A stretch of 64,000 nucleotides of DNA from an uncultured Rhodospirillales bacterium (lineage in GTDB: Bacteria; Pseudomonadota; Alphaproteobacteria; CACIAM-22H2). The stretch is taken from positions 1-64,000 of the forward strand of contig CALANV010000030.1 of NCBI GenBank assembly GCA_937926175.1, given 5' to 3'. Made by a program: the position numbers and the translations under genes. Positions 1 through 8,110 of the stretch are shown piece after piece; positions within the stretch are counted from its first letter, which is position 1; each line of letters starts with the position of its first letter. The notes under the pieces were generated by a model that was not told the origin of the DNA, did not search any database, and saw only the letters and a list, made by a program, of their open reading frames with translations.

Positions 1-2
1 CC

Positions 3-107
3 GGCTGGACCTGGGCCACCCTCGAGCCCTGGCTCAGGCACGAACTCGGCGAGACCGCGCCGTTCGACGGTGCCGTCACCGAATTGTCGGATCGGCCCGC
101 GACCTGA
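3..107 (+). CDS. C-terminal end of an unidentified protein (5' end outside window)
   Basis: An open frame enters from the left edge and stops at a TGA ending at 107. The 34 visible residues include two Trp in GWTWATLEPW and end in DRPAT. Nearly every codon ends in G or C, as in the real genes here, so it is very probably coding. It converges on the GMC oxidoreductase, with 8 bases between the two stops. Too little is present to assign a family. Confidence 0.45.
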   Translation, partial: GWTWATLEPWLRHELGETAPFDGAVTELSDRPAT

Positions 108-115
108 CGCGCCGG

Positions 116-1753
116 TTACGCCGCGCGGCGCGCCTTGGCGTCCTCGCGGATCATGTCGGCGGCCTTCTCGGCGATCATGATCGTCGGTGAATTGGTGTTG
201 CCCGAGGTGATCGTCGGCATGATCGACGCGTCGACGACACGCAGGCCCCCGATGCCGTGCACGCGCAGGCGATCGTCGACGACGGCCATCGCGTCGTGTC
301 CCATCTTGCAGGTGCCGACCGGGTGAAAGATCGTCGTGCCGATGTCGCCAGCGGCCCGCGCCAGTTCCTCGTCGGACTGGAACTGCGGGCCGGGACGGAA
401 CTCCTCCGGCGCGAAACGCGCAAGCGCCTTGGCCGCGCAGATGCGGCGCGTGAGACGGATCGCATCGGCCGCCACCTTGCGGTCTTCCGCCGTCGACAGA
501 TAGTTCGGCTTGATCGACGGATGCACGCGAGGATCGGCGCTCTTGATCCTGACCCAGCCGCGGCTCGTCGGCCGCAGGTTGCACACCGAGGCCGTGAATG
601 CCGGAAACGGATGCAGCGGGTCGCCGAACTTGTCGAGGCTCAGCGGCTGCACGTGATATTCGAGGTTCGGCGTCGCGAAGGCAGGATCGCTTCTGGCGAA
701 ACAACCGAGCTGGCTCGGCGCCATGGTGAGCGGCCCGCGACGGAACAGGAGGTATTCGAGCCCCATTCCCAGCCGTCCCCACAGGCTGTTGGCCCTTTCG
801 TTCAGGGTCCGCGTGTTCTTGACCTTGAACACGGTGCGGATCTGCAGGTGATCCTGCAGATTCTCGCCCACGCCCGGCAGCTCGTGGCGCACGTCGATGC
901 CGTGCGCCCGCACCAACGCACCCGGTCCGATGCCCGAGACCTGCAGCAGTACGGGCGAACCGATCGCGCCCGCGGCGAGGATCACTTCGCCCTTCGCCTC
1001 GACCTGACGCACCTGATCGCCCTGCCAGAACTCGACGCCCGTCGCGCGGCGGCCTTCGAACCGGATCGATTTGACTTGCGCGTCGGTCATGACCGTCAGG
1101 TTCGGGCGTGACATCGCCGGCCGCAGGAACGCCTTGGCCGTGCTCCAGCGTACGCCGCGCCGCTGATTGACCTGGAAGTATCCGCAGCCCTCGTTGTCGC
1201 CGCGGTTGAAGTCGTCGACCTTCGGAATGCCGATCTCCGCGGCGGCCTCCCGGAACGCGTCGAGGATTTCCCAGGACAGGCGCATCTCCTCGACGCGCCA
1301 TTCGCCGCCTACGCCGTGGAATGCGTCGGCGCCGTGGACATAGTCTTCGGACCGGCGGAAATACGGCAGGACGTCGTCCCATGACCAGCCGACGTTGCCG
1401 AGCTGGCGCCAGTGGTCATAGTCCTGCGCCTGACCGCGCATATAGATCATGCCGTTGATGGACGAGCAGCCGCCGAGAACGCGTCCGCGCGGATAGTTAA
1501 GCGCGCGGCCGTTGAGTCCCTCCTCGGGCTCCGTCTTGAAGCACCAGTCGGTCCGCGGATTGTTCTGCGTGTAGAGATACCCGATCGGAATGTGAATCCA
1601 GATGTACCGGTCGCGACCGCCGGCCTCGAGTAGCAGGACGCGCGTCGACGGATCCTTGCTCAGACGATTCGCGAGCACGCAACCTGCCGTGCCCGCGCCG
1701 ACGATGACGTAATCGAAGCTGCCGATGCTCGAACCGTGCGTCGCCTGCCCCAT
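116..1753 (-). CDS. GMC family FAD-dependent oxidoreductase (choline/alcohol dehydrogenase-like)
   Basis: The 545-residue protein has the length and layout of glucose-methanol-choline oxidoreductases. The N-terminus carries the FAD dinucleotide-binding motif VGAGTAGCVLANRLS (about residues 17-31), followed by PRGRVLGGCSSINGM, the family signature around residues 89-103. Near the C-terminus, HPVGTCKMG supplies the catalytic-region histidine and NTNSPTIMIAEKAADMI closes the FAD domain. Such enzymes oxidise alcohols, choline or polyethylene glycol-type substrates. No betB or transporter lies beside it, so the substrate cannot be inferred. There is no signal peptide, so it is probably cytoplasmic. 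It starts at an ATG at 1753 and appears monocistronic. Confidence 0.9.
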   Translation of the reverse strand: MGQATHGSSIGSFDYVIVGAGTAGCVLANRLSKDPSTRVLLLEAGGRDRYIWIHIPIGYLYTQNNPRTDWCFKTEPEEGLNGRALNYPRGRVLGGCSSINGMIYMRGQAQDYDHWRQLGNVGWSWDDVLPYFRRSEDYVHGADAFHGVGGEWRVEEMRLSWEILDAFREAAAEIGIPKVDDFNRGDNEGCGYFQVNQRRGVRWSTAKAFLRPAMSRPNLTVMTDAQVKSIRFEGRRATGVEFWQGDQVRQVEAKGEVILAAGAIGSPVLLQVSGIGPGALVRAHGIDVRHELPGVGENLQDHLQIRTVFKVKNTRTLNERANSLWGRLGMGLEYLLFRRGPLTMAPSQLGCFARSDPAFATPNLEYHVQPLSLDKFGDPLHPFPAFTASVCNLRPTSRGWVRIKSADPRVHPSIKPNYLSTAEDRKVAADAIRLTRRICAAKALARFAPEEFRPGPQFQSDEELARAAGDIGTTIFHPVGTCKMGHDAMAVVDDRLRVHGIGGLRVVDASIMPTITSGNTNSPTIMIAEKAADMIREDAKARRAA

Positions 1754-1971
1754 GGTGCTTGTTCCTTGTTCGCTGCGTTCGGAATTGCGGCTCGATGTGC
1801 CGATGCGAGTCTGTCAGGACGAAATCGCACCGGCAAGGCCGAGCTGGATCGTGGGACGCACGGGCAAGGCGTTCCGATCCGGCGGCGCGAACGCCGACGG
1901 CGCGCCTGCGATGAAACTGCGGCGACCGCGCCCGAGTTGATATTCGAGGCGCACGATCCACGAGGTACCCG

Positions 1972-2454
1972 ATGACGAGCGACCAACGGCGGCAGCGCCG
2001 GCCCGCCCGCGCAAAACGCGGCGAGGAAAGCAACAATGCCGGCGCGGCGGAACTGAGCTCGCCGCTCGGGCTCGTTCAGCCGGACACCGAGGCGGAATTC
2101 ACCGCCGACGGCGAAATCCCGCCCGGCGCGGAGACGACACCGACCTACGATCCGTCCGCGGCGGAGCGTCGCCACGCGGCACGGCAAGAGACGGCGCATC
2201 CCGCCGACCAGAGGCGCCGCACCGGCGATGAGGCCCGTAATCGTCGCCCAACGTATCCCGAAGGACGTCGCGACCGGATAGCGGGACCGGCGGCCCAACG
2301 CGACGATTCCGGACAGCCGCGCCAGGCGCAGACCCGGCACCGGTTGAGACCGCGGCCGCCGGGAACGCAACGCGGTAAGGCCGCGTTGCCCGAAAGGCTT
2401 ACGTCCTCGAATCACGTGCGGAGAGCCGAGGTGAGTGAGTATGCGGCCGCATGA
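1972..2454 (+). CDS. Hypothetical Arg-rich, probably disordered protein
   Basis: This 160-codon frame starts at an ATG at 1972, preceded by a GAGGT Shine-Dalgarno-like sequence six bases upstream. The first half has the high third-position G+C of real genes and a plausible hydrophilic composition (acidic stretch SPLGLVQPDTEAEF near residue 30). The second half is Arg/Pro/Gln-rich and could be non-coding read-through. Its stop overlaps the first codons of the DUF2934 gene, which suggests coupling if both are translated. I recognise no domain. A long opposite-strand frame also exists but is no more convincing. Confidence 0.4.
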   Translation: MTSDQRRQRRPARAKRGEESNNAGAAELSSPLGLVQPDTEAEFTADGEIPPGAETTPTYDPSAAERRHAARQETAHPADQRRRTGDEARNRRPTYPEGRRDRIAGPAAQRDDSGQPRQAQTRHRLRPRPPGTQRGKAALPERLTSSNHVRRAEVSEYAAA

Positions 2455-2944
2455 CGAAGACCGGATTCGCCGCCACGCCTACGAGATCTGGGAACGCGAG
2501 GGACGTCCCATGGGCCGCCACGACGAGCACTGGCGCATGGCCGAAGAAGAACTGGCCCGGGAAGAGCGGCGCCTCGATACCCAGACGGTCCCCGCGGCCC
2601 GCGTCGCCAAGCCGGCGGCCGAAGACATGCCGCGCGAGCAGGCGTCTGTCGACGTAGCGCGCGAGCAGGCACCCATCGAGCCACGCGAGCAGATACCCAT
2701 CGAGACGCAACCGGAGACGACTACCGAAGCATCACGGTCGGCGGCACCGACACCTCCGTCTGCAACGGAAACCGTCCCGCCGGTCGCGCCGCAGGCGGAG
2801 CCGCTCGGACTCACCGGTCAAAAGGTGGCACAGGAAGCGATCGCCAAGGAGAAATCGCGCGCGGGACCGAAGCGGCGGCGAACCACGAAGGGCCGCAGCC
2901 GCGCGAGGAAGTCCTCGAACACGCCGCAGACGCCGGATTCGTAA
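2441..2944 (+). CDS. DUF2934 domain protein
   Basis: The N-terminal 35 or so residues (DEDRIRRHAYEIWEREGRP and the following HDEHWRMAEEEL) match the short DUF2934 domain, common in Rhizobiales and of unknown function. The rest is a low-complexity tail rich in Glu, Pro, Thr and Ala, ending in a strongly basic Lys/Arg stretch. It should be a small, largely disordered cytoplasmic protein. I chose the ATG at 2441 because GAGG sits about nine bases upstream. A GTG at 2435 is an in-frame alternative. It overlaps the end of the preceding hypothetical gene by 14 bases. Confidence 0.8.
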   Translation: MRPHDEDRIRRHAYEIWEREGRPMGRHDEHWRMAEEELAREERRLDTQTVPAARVAKPAAEDMPREQASVDVAREQAPIEPREQIPIETQPETTTEASRSAAPTPPSATETVPPVAPQAEPLGLTGQKVAQEAIAKEKSRAGPKRRRTTKGRSRARKSSNTPQTPDS

Positions 2945-2980
2945 CACAGACGCCAGATCTCGTAGCCGCTATCGCTGCTC

Positions 2981-3203
2981 CATCCCGAGCTTGTCGAGGG
3001 GCGAGCTCGTCGAAAGATGGGCGCACCGAATCGAAACGTCATCCTGAGCGTGTCGCGAGATGAACCTGCCGACGCCTCATCCTGAGCTTGTCGAAGGATG
3101 AGGCGTCGGTGTCAAAGCGTGATGCGTCGTCGCCTGTCGGCACTCAAGGTCGGCCTCGTCCGTCGACAGGCTCATCCTTCGACAAGTTCAGGACGAGGCC
3201 GCT
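2981..3203. repeat. Cluster of REP-like palindromic repeats (CCTGAGCTTGTCGAAGG family)
   Basis: At least four variants of a CATCCTGAGCTTGTCGAAGG-like unit occur here, near 2980, 3040, 3078 and (reverse orientation) 3171. The best copy makes a perfect 15-bp inverted repeat, 3069-3083 with 3095-3109, around an 11-base loop. A second 11-bp inverted repeat (3151-3161 with 3191-3201) brackets the reverse copy. This motif family is scattered between genes in many alphaproteobacteria. The cluster lies between the DUF2934 and udgX genes and argues against coding upstream of about 3270. Confidence 0.75.
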
Positions 3204-3330
3204 CTTGTTTTCCGCCGTTGGTCGTCGGATCGCGCTGCAACCTGAACCGTCGGTGCGCGTTCCCATATCGATGGTCGCGAAGACGAAGGACAGGCCGGGC
3301 GAGACCGCGGCGGACGGGGCGAAGCCGCCC

Positions 3331-3945
3331 ATGAGCGCGTCCACCTTCATTCCGCCGAATCCGACGCTCGACGCCTTGCGCGCGGCCGCGGCCGGCTGCA
3401 CGGCCTGTCCGCTGCATTTGCGTGGAACCCAGACGGTGTTCGGTACCGGACCCGACGACGCCGCGCTGATGCTCGTGGGCGAACAGCCGGGCGACGTCGA
3501 GGATCGGACCGGGCGTCCGTTCGTGGGGCCTGCAGGAAAGCTTCTCGATCACGCCCTGGAAGCGGCCGGCATCGACCGCGCGCGTGCCTACGTGACCAAC
3601 GCGGTCAAGCACTTCAAGTGGACGCCGCGCGGCAAGCGCCGCCTGCACAGCAAGCCGAACGCGATGGAGATCCGCGCCTGCAGCCCGTGGCTTGAGGCGG
3701 AGATCGCGGTGATCGGACCGCGGGTCATCGTCTGTCTCGGTGCGACCGCGGCGCAGGCCTTGCTCGGGCCCGACGTGCGCGTGACGAGACATCGCGGCAC
3801 GCTGATCTCGTCGAATCTCGCGCCCTACGTCACCGTCACCATTCATCCCTCGGCCATTCTTCGCATCGCCGACGATCAGGCACGCGAAGAAGAGCTGCGC
3901 CACTTCATCGACGACCTGCGCAGCGTCGCCAGGCTCCTCGACTGA
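3331..3945 (+). CDS. udgX: UdgX-type uracil-DNA glycosylase superfamily protein
   Basis: The 204-residue protein belongs to the family-4-like uracil-DNA glycosylases and has the hallmarks of UdgX. Motif A is GEQPGD (residues 50-55), the R-loop reads GKRRLHSKP with the histidine at residue 106, and motif B is HPSAIL (about 172-177). In Mycobacterium UdgX the equivalent histidine bonds covalently to the abasic sugar after uracil excision, trapping the enzyme on DNA. Four cysteines at the family's positions, including CTACPLH near residue 24, should bind an Fe-S cluster. The ATG at 3331 aligns with the known UdgX N-terminus. An in-frame ATG at 3271 is possible, while starts further upstream would translate palindromic repeats. 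Confidence 0.9.
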   Translation: MSASTFIPPNPTLDALRAAAAGCTACPLHLRGTQTVFGTGPDDAALMLVGEQPGDVEDRTGRPFVGPAGKLLDHALEAAGIDRARAYVTNAVKHFKWTPRGKRRLHSKPNAMEIRACSPWLEAEIAVIGPRVIVCLGATAAQALLGPDVRVTRHRGTLISSNLAPYVTVTIHPSAILRIADDQAREEELRHFIDDLRSVARLLD

Positions 3946-4274
3946 CGTCGGCCGATATCCGGCGCCGGCCATGCCGCCAACCGTGGCAATGGCGAAAGCC
4001 GGGCCCGAGGGCAACCGCATGGCACAGGATAGCCCGCCGGCCGGCGCGGGCGCGGGCTTGGCCGAGCCTTGGTCCCCTCGCGTAGCAGCGGCGCATGTCG
4101 CGACGGCCTGACAAGCGCGGCGACGGGCGGCCCTTGCCCCGAAGGTTCTCCTGGGCCGCCGTCGCCCCGCCGGTCGGGCCGCAACGCCGCCAAGCCCAGG
4201 GTCCGAATTTTGTCCCCGGCGGGGGAACGTGCGTGGTATTTTCCGCCGCGCTCCTGTGCCAGGGAAAGTTCGGC
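3946..4274. other. Intergenic region upstream of msbA
   Basis: This stretch of about 330 bases between udgX and msbA has no convincing gene. An open frame continues upstream from msbA, but its composition and the known MsbA N-terminus argue against translation. A GTCCCC-GGC-GGGG inverted repeat near 4212-4225 is the only structure I noticed. The msbA promoter is probably here but I cannot place it. Confidence 0.4.
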
Positions 4275-6086
4275 TTGATCAACGACTCCAAAGGTTTGCC
4301 GCCCAAGACGTCGCGCGCCATCATGGTGCGTCTGGCGCGCGAGCATCTTCGCCCGCATCTGGGCCGTATCGCCCTTGCGATTCTCGCGATGATCGTGGCG
4401 GCGGCGGCCACGGCAGCGAATGCATGGTTGATGGAGCCGGTGCTGGACGACATCTTCGTTCGTCAGGACCGGGACATGCTCCTGCTTGTGCCCCTCGCGA
4501 TCGTCGCCGCCGCGTTCGCCAAGGGCGGCGGCACCTATGCCCAGGCCGTCCTGATGAATCATGTCGGCCAGCGGATCATCGCCGACATCCAGGTCCGTCT
4601 GTTCGCGCACCTGATGCGCTCGGACCTGCAGTTCTTCCACGACAATCCGACCGGCCACCTGATCTCGCACGTCACCAACGACGTCAATCTCGTGCGGGGC
4701 GCCGTCGGTCAGGCCCTTACCGGCATTGTCAAGGATGCGCTGACCGTCGTCTTCCTGGTTGCGCTCATGTTCCATCAGGACTGGCGGCTGGCACTCGTCG
4801 CCTTCGTCGCTTTTCCGGTGGCGATCTGGCCGATCGTTCGGATCGGCCGCCGCATGCGCAAGGTCTCGGCCAACACGCAGGTGCAGATGGGCCGCCTCGC
4901 CATGGTTCTCGACGAGGCCTTCCAGGGCGCACGCCACGTCAAGGCCTACGGGATGGAGGCGTACGAGACCGGCCGTGCTGCGACCGCAATCGAGGGTCTG
5001 TTCCGTCTGACGCTCAAGGCGGCGCGAACGCGCGCGGCGGCGCATCCGATCATGGAAACGCTGGGCAGCGTTGCCGTCGCCCTTGTCATCCTCTACGGCG
5101 GCACCCAGGTCATCGCCGGCAACACCACGCCCGGAACGTTCTTCTCCTTCGTGACCGCGCTGCTGCTCGCCTATCAGCCGGTCAAGAGCGTGGCGAGCCT
5201 CAATGCCACGCTTCAGGAAGGCATCGCCGCGGCGGCGCGCGTCTTCGCGCTGATCGACCGCGAACCGACCATCAAGGACCGGCCGGGGGCGCGCCCGCTG
5301 CCCGCGGTCCGCGGCGAGATCACGCTCGAGAACGTTCACTTCACCTATGCGCCGGGCAAGCCGGCCCTGAAGGGCCTGTCGCTGGTGGCGCCGGCCGGCA
5401 AGACGGTGGCGCTGGTCGGTCCGTCCGGTGCCGGAAAGTCGACCGTCCTCAATCTCATCCCGCGCTTCTACGACATCGACAGCGGCCGCGTCGCGATCGA
5501 CGGTATCGACGTGCGCGACGTGACGCTCGCCTCGCTGCGTGCCGCGATCGGCATCGTCAGCCAGGAGGTCAGCCTGTTTCACGACACGGTGCGCGCCAAC
5601 ATCGCCTATGGCCGGCCGGGTGCCACGGAGGAAGAGATCCGTCATGCGGCATCGCTGGCCGGCGCGGCGGAATTCATCGAGGCGCTGCCGCAGGGCTACG
5701 ACACCGTCGTCGGCGAACAGGGAATGCGGCTGTCGGGCGGGCAGCGTCAGCGGATCGCGATCGCGCGCGCGATCCTGAAGAATGCGCCGATCCTTCTGCT
5801 CGACGAGGCGACGTCGGCGCTCGATACCGAGTCCGAACGCCACGTCCAGGCGGCGCTCAGCCGGCTGATGCAAGGACGGACGACGCTCGTCGTCGCCCAC
5901 CGATTGTCGACCATCGTCGATGCCGACATCATCTACGTGATCGAAGACGGCCGCGTCGTCGAGCAGGGACGGCATGCCGACCTGATCGCGCGCGGCGGAA
6001 CCTATGCGCGCCTCTATGCCGCCCAGAGCGGCGAGGAGCAACGCCGGCATCTGAACGTCGGGACGGCGGGACGCGCCCACGCCTAG
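4275..6086 (+). CDS. msbA: MsbA-type lipid A/phospholipid ABC exporter (fused permease-ATPase)
   Basis: This inner-membrane half-transporter (603 residues from the chosen start) flips lipid A-core or other lipids. Residues about 20-300 form the six-helix exporter domain. The ATPase domain follows, with Walker A GPSGAGKST near residue 382, signature LSGGQRQR near 485, Walker B ILLLDEATSALD near 505 and the switch histidine in VVAHRLS. Its neighbours are all lipid A genes, which favours MsbA over a drug exporter. I chose TTG 4275 because AGGGAAAG lies eight bases upstream and alphaproteobacterial MsbA proteins contain the preceding TSRAI segment. ATG 4324 is the main alternative. Confidence 0.9.
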   Translation: MINDSKGLPPKTSRAIMVRLAREHLRPHLGRIALAILAMIVAAAATAANAWLMEPVLDDIFVRQDRDMLLLVPLAIVAAAFAKGGGTYAQAVLMNHVGQRIIADIQVRLFAHLMRSDLQFFHDNPTGHLISHVTNDVNLVRGAVGQALTGIVKDALTVVFLVALMFHQDWRLALVAFVAFPVAIWPIVRIGRRMRKVSANTQVQMGRLAMVLDEAFQGARHVKAYGMEAYETGRAATAIEGLFRLTLKAARTRAAAHPIMETLGSVAVALVILYGGTQVIAGNTTPGTFFSFVTALLLAYQPVKSVASLNATLQEGIAAAARVFALIDREPTIKDRPGARPLPAVRGEITLENVHFTYAPGKPALKGLSLVAPAGKTVALVGPSGAGKSTVLNLIPRFYDIDSGRVAIDGIDVRDVTLASLRAAIGIVSQEVSLFHDTVRANIAYGRPGATEEEIRHAASLAGAAEFIEALPQGYDTVVGEQGMRLSGGQRQRIAIARAILKNAPILLLDEATSALDTESERHVQAALSRLMQGRTTLVVAHRLSTIVDADIIYVIEDGRVVEQGRHADLIARGGTYARLYAAQSGEEQRRHLNVGTAGRAHA

Positions 6087-6104
6087 CGTGCACGTCGGGA
6101 AGCG

Positions 6105-6812
6105 ATGAAGGGGTTGCTCCGTTCCAAACCGGTGCAGGCCGTGGTCGCGTGGCTCGCGGCGCAGTACATCCGGCTGGTCTTCGCGACGAGCGCGTGGACC
6201 ATGATCGGCGCGGAGCATGCCGCGCGCCTGCAGGCCGCCGGCAAACCGTTGATCGGTTGCTTTTGGCATGGCCGCATGCTGATGATGCCCAAGATCTGGA
6301 CCTATCCGACGCCGATGCACATGCTCATTTCCAACCATGCGGATGGACGGCTGATCGCGCGGGTCATCGCGCATCTCGGCATCCGCACGATCGTGGGATC
6401 GAGCTCGCGCGGCGGTGCGGCGGCACTGCGCGCCATGACGCAGGCGCTGGCGCGAGGCGACTGCGTCGCCGTGACGCCGGACGGCCCCCGCGGTCCGCGC
6501 ATGCGCGCAGCACCGGGCGTCGTCATGGCGGCCAAGCTGTCGGGTGCCGCGATCGTACCCGTCAGCTATTCGAGCTCCCGTGCAATCATGCTCTCGAGCT
6601 GGGACCGCTTCCTCGTCGCACTGCCGTTCGGGCGGGGCGTCTTCATATGGGGCGAGCCGGTCGAGGTCGCGGCCGATGCCGATGCGGCGGCCCTCGAGGC
6701 GGCGCGGGCCACGATCGAGACGCGACTCAATCAGCTCACGGACGAGGCCGACAGGATGTGCGGTCGCACGCCGATCGCGCCAGCGCCCGCCAGGATCAGC
6801 ACTGCCGCATGA
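6105..6812 (+). CDS. DUF374 lysophospholipid acyltransferase-like protein
   Basis: The 235-residue protein matches the DUF374 family of acyltransferase-like proteins that sits between msbA and waaA in many alphaproteobacteria. CFWHGRMLMM (near residue 53) and VTPDGPRGPR (near 124) are the conserved blocks. HGR replaces the classical HxxxxD acyltransferase motif. The N-terminus is amphipathic and probably membrane-associated. Its location implies a role in lipid A or lipid precursor acylation, but I know of no settled reaction for the family. It follows msbA by 18 bases, and its TGA overlaps the waaA ATG. Confidence 0.85.
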   Translation: MKGLLRSKPVQAVVAWLAAQYIRLVFATSAWTMIGAEHAARLQAAGKPLIGCFWHGRMLMMPKIWTYPTPMHMLISNHADGRLIARVIAHLGIRTIVGSSSRGGAAALRAMTQALARGDCVAVTPDGPRGPRMRAAPGVVMAAKLSGAAIVPVSYSSSRAIMLSSWDRFLVALPFGRGVFIWGEPVEVAADADAAALEAARATIETRLNQLTDEADRMCGRTPIAPAPARISTAA

Positions 6813-8110
6813 GCGCCGCCTACCGCCTTGCGGCGAGTCTTGCCGTACCGGTCCTGCATCTCGTTCTTCGTGCGCGCATTCGCGCCGGCAAGGAGGATGC
6901 CGGGCGCCTGGGTGAACGTTTCGGGCGCGCCGGCCGGCCGCGGCCGGCGGGCCCGCTCGTATGGATTCATGCCGCGAGCAACGGCGAGGCGCGCTCCGCG
7001 CTCGGTCTCGTTTCCCGCCTGCTCGATCACCGCGATGATCTTCACGTCCTGTTCACGAGCTTCACGCTGACGTCGGCGCGCATGCTGTCGGAGCTGTTGC
7101 CGCCGCGGGCGATGCATCAATTCGTGCCGCTCGACGTGCCCGCATGGGTCGACCGTTTCCTCGATCACTGGCAGCCCGAGCTTGCGATCTGGATCGAAGG
7201 CGAGCTGTGGCCGAACCTCGTCCGGCGCACCGCCGAACGCGGCATTCCCATGGCGCTTGTCAACGGCCGCATGTCGGCGCGGTCGTTTCGGCGATGGCGC
7301 GCCGCCGCGCCGCTGCTGCGTCCGCCGATCGATGCCTTCGATATCCGCCTCGCGCAAAGCACGATCGATGCCGAACGATTTGGCGCGCTCGGCGCACCGG
7401 CGAAGTTCGTCGGGCATCTCAAGTTCGACGGTGCCGATCTGCCGGCCGACGGCGAAGAGCTTGAGCGCATGCGCGCCGTCATCGGCACCCGGCCGCTGTG
7501 GCTCGCCGCCAGCACGCATCCGGGCGAAGAAGAGATCGCGCTTGAGACACACGCCCTGCTCACGACCGCGTATCCGCGACTGCTGACGATCGTGGTGCCG
7601 CGGCATGCCCGCCGCGGGGACGAACTCGCCGCCATGATGCGCGCCCGCGGTCACAACGTCGCGCAGCGGTCGAAGGGCGAGCGGCCCGGCCCCGAAACCG
7701 GGATATATCTAGCCGACACCATGGGTGAGCTCGGCCTGTTCTATCGTCTCGCACGGATCGCGTTCGTCGGCGCCTCGCTCGTGCCGCGCGGCGGACAGAA
7801 CCCGCTCGAGGGTGCACGGCTGGGATGTGCGCTTGCCTTCGGTCCCTACATGACCAATTGCCGCGAGATCGCCGATGCCCTGATCGGTGCCGGCGCCGCC
7901 GTCGAAGTCCGCACGGCGGATGATCTTGCGCGGCACGTGTCGACGCTCCTGTCGGATGCGTCCGCGCAGGCCCGGGCCGGGGCCGCCGCCGTTGCGGTCG
8001 CAGCGCAGGGGCGCGGCGCGACCGAGCGTGTCTTCGCCGAGCTTACGCCGCTGCTGCAGCGTGGCCTGTCGCGACCGTCCACGACGGATCCCCGCCATGC
8101 GCGCGCCTGA
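6809..8110 (+). CDS. waaA: 3-deoxy-D-manno-octulosonic acid (Kdo) transferase
   Basis: WaaA/KdtA (433 residues) transfers Kdo from CMP-Kdo to the lipid IVA precursor on the cytoplasmic face of the inner membrane. The start has a hydrophobic anchor (residues about 3-22). WIHAASNGEA near residue 52 holds the glutamate expected to be the catalytic base, and IWIEGELWPN near residue 126 is another family signature. The C-terminal GT-B half contains ADTMGELGLFYRLA and GGQNPLEGA. The ATG at 6809 overlaps the stop of the DUF374 gene (ATGA). The 3' end overlaps lpxK by 14 bases, so the genes are coupled. Confidence 0.93.
   Translation: MSAAYRLAASLAVPVLHLVLRARIRAGKEDAGRLGERFGRAGRPRPAGPLVWIHAASNGEARSALGLVSRLLDHRDDLHVLFTSFTLTSARMLSELLPPRAMHQFVPLDVPAWVDRFLDHWQPELAIWIEGELWPNLVRRTAERGIPMALVNGRMSARSFRRWRAAAPLLRPPIDAFDIRLAQSTIDAERFGALGAPAKFVGHLKFDGADLPADGEELERMRAVIGTRPLWLAASTHPGEEEIALETHALLTTAYPRLLTIVVPRHARRGDELAAMMRARGHNVAQRSKGERPGPETGIYLADTMGELGLFYRLARIAFVGASLVPRGGQNPLEGARLGCALAFGPYMTNCREIADALIGAGAAVEVRTADDLARHVSTLLSDASAQARAGAAAVAVAAQGRGATERVFAELTPLLQRGLSRPSTTDPRHARA

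Noticed and set aside
1660..2415. 251-codon minus-strand frame upstream of the GMC oxidoreductase
   Set aside because: Arg/Gly-rich with no family resemblance, and it overlaps the oxidoreductase gene in another frame.
3088..3330. N-terminal extension of udgX from an ATG at 3088
   Set aside because: It would translate palindromic repeat units, and known UdgX proteins start at the position matching 3331.
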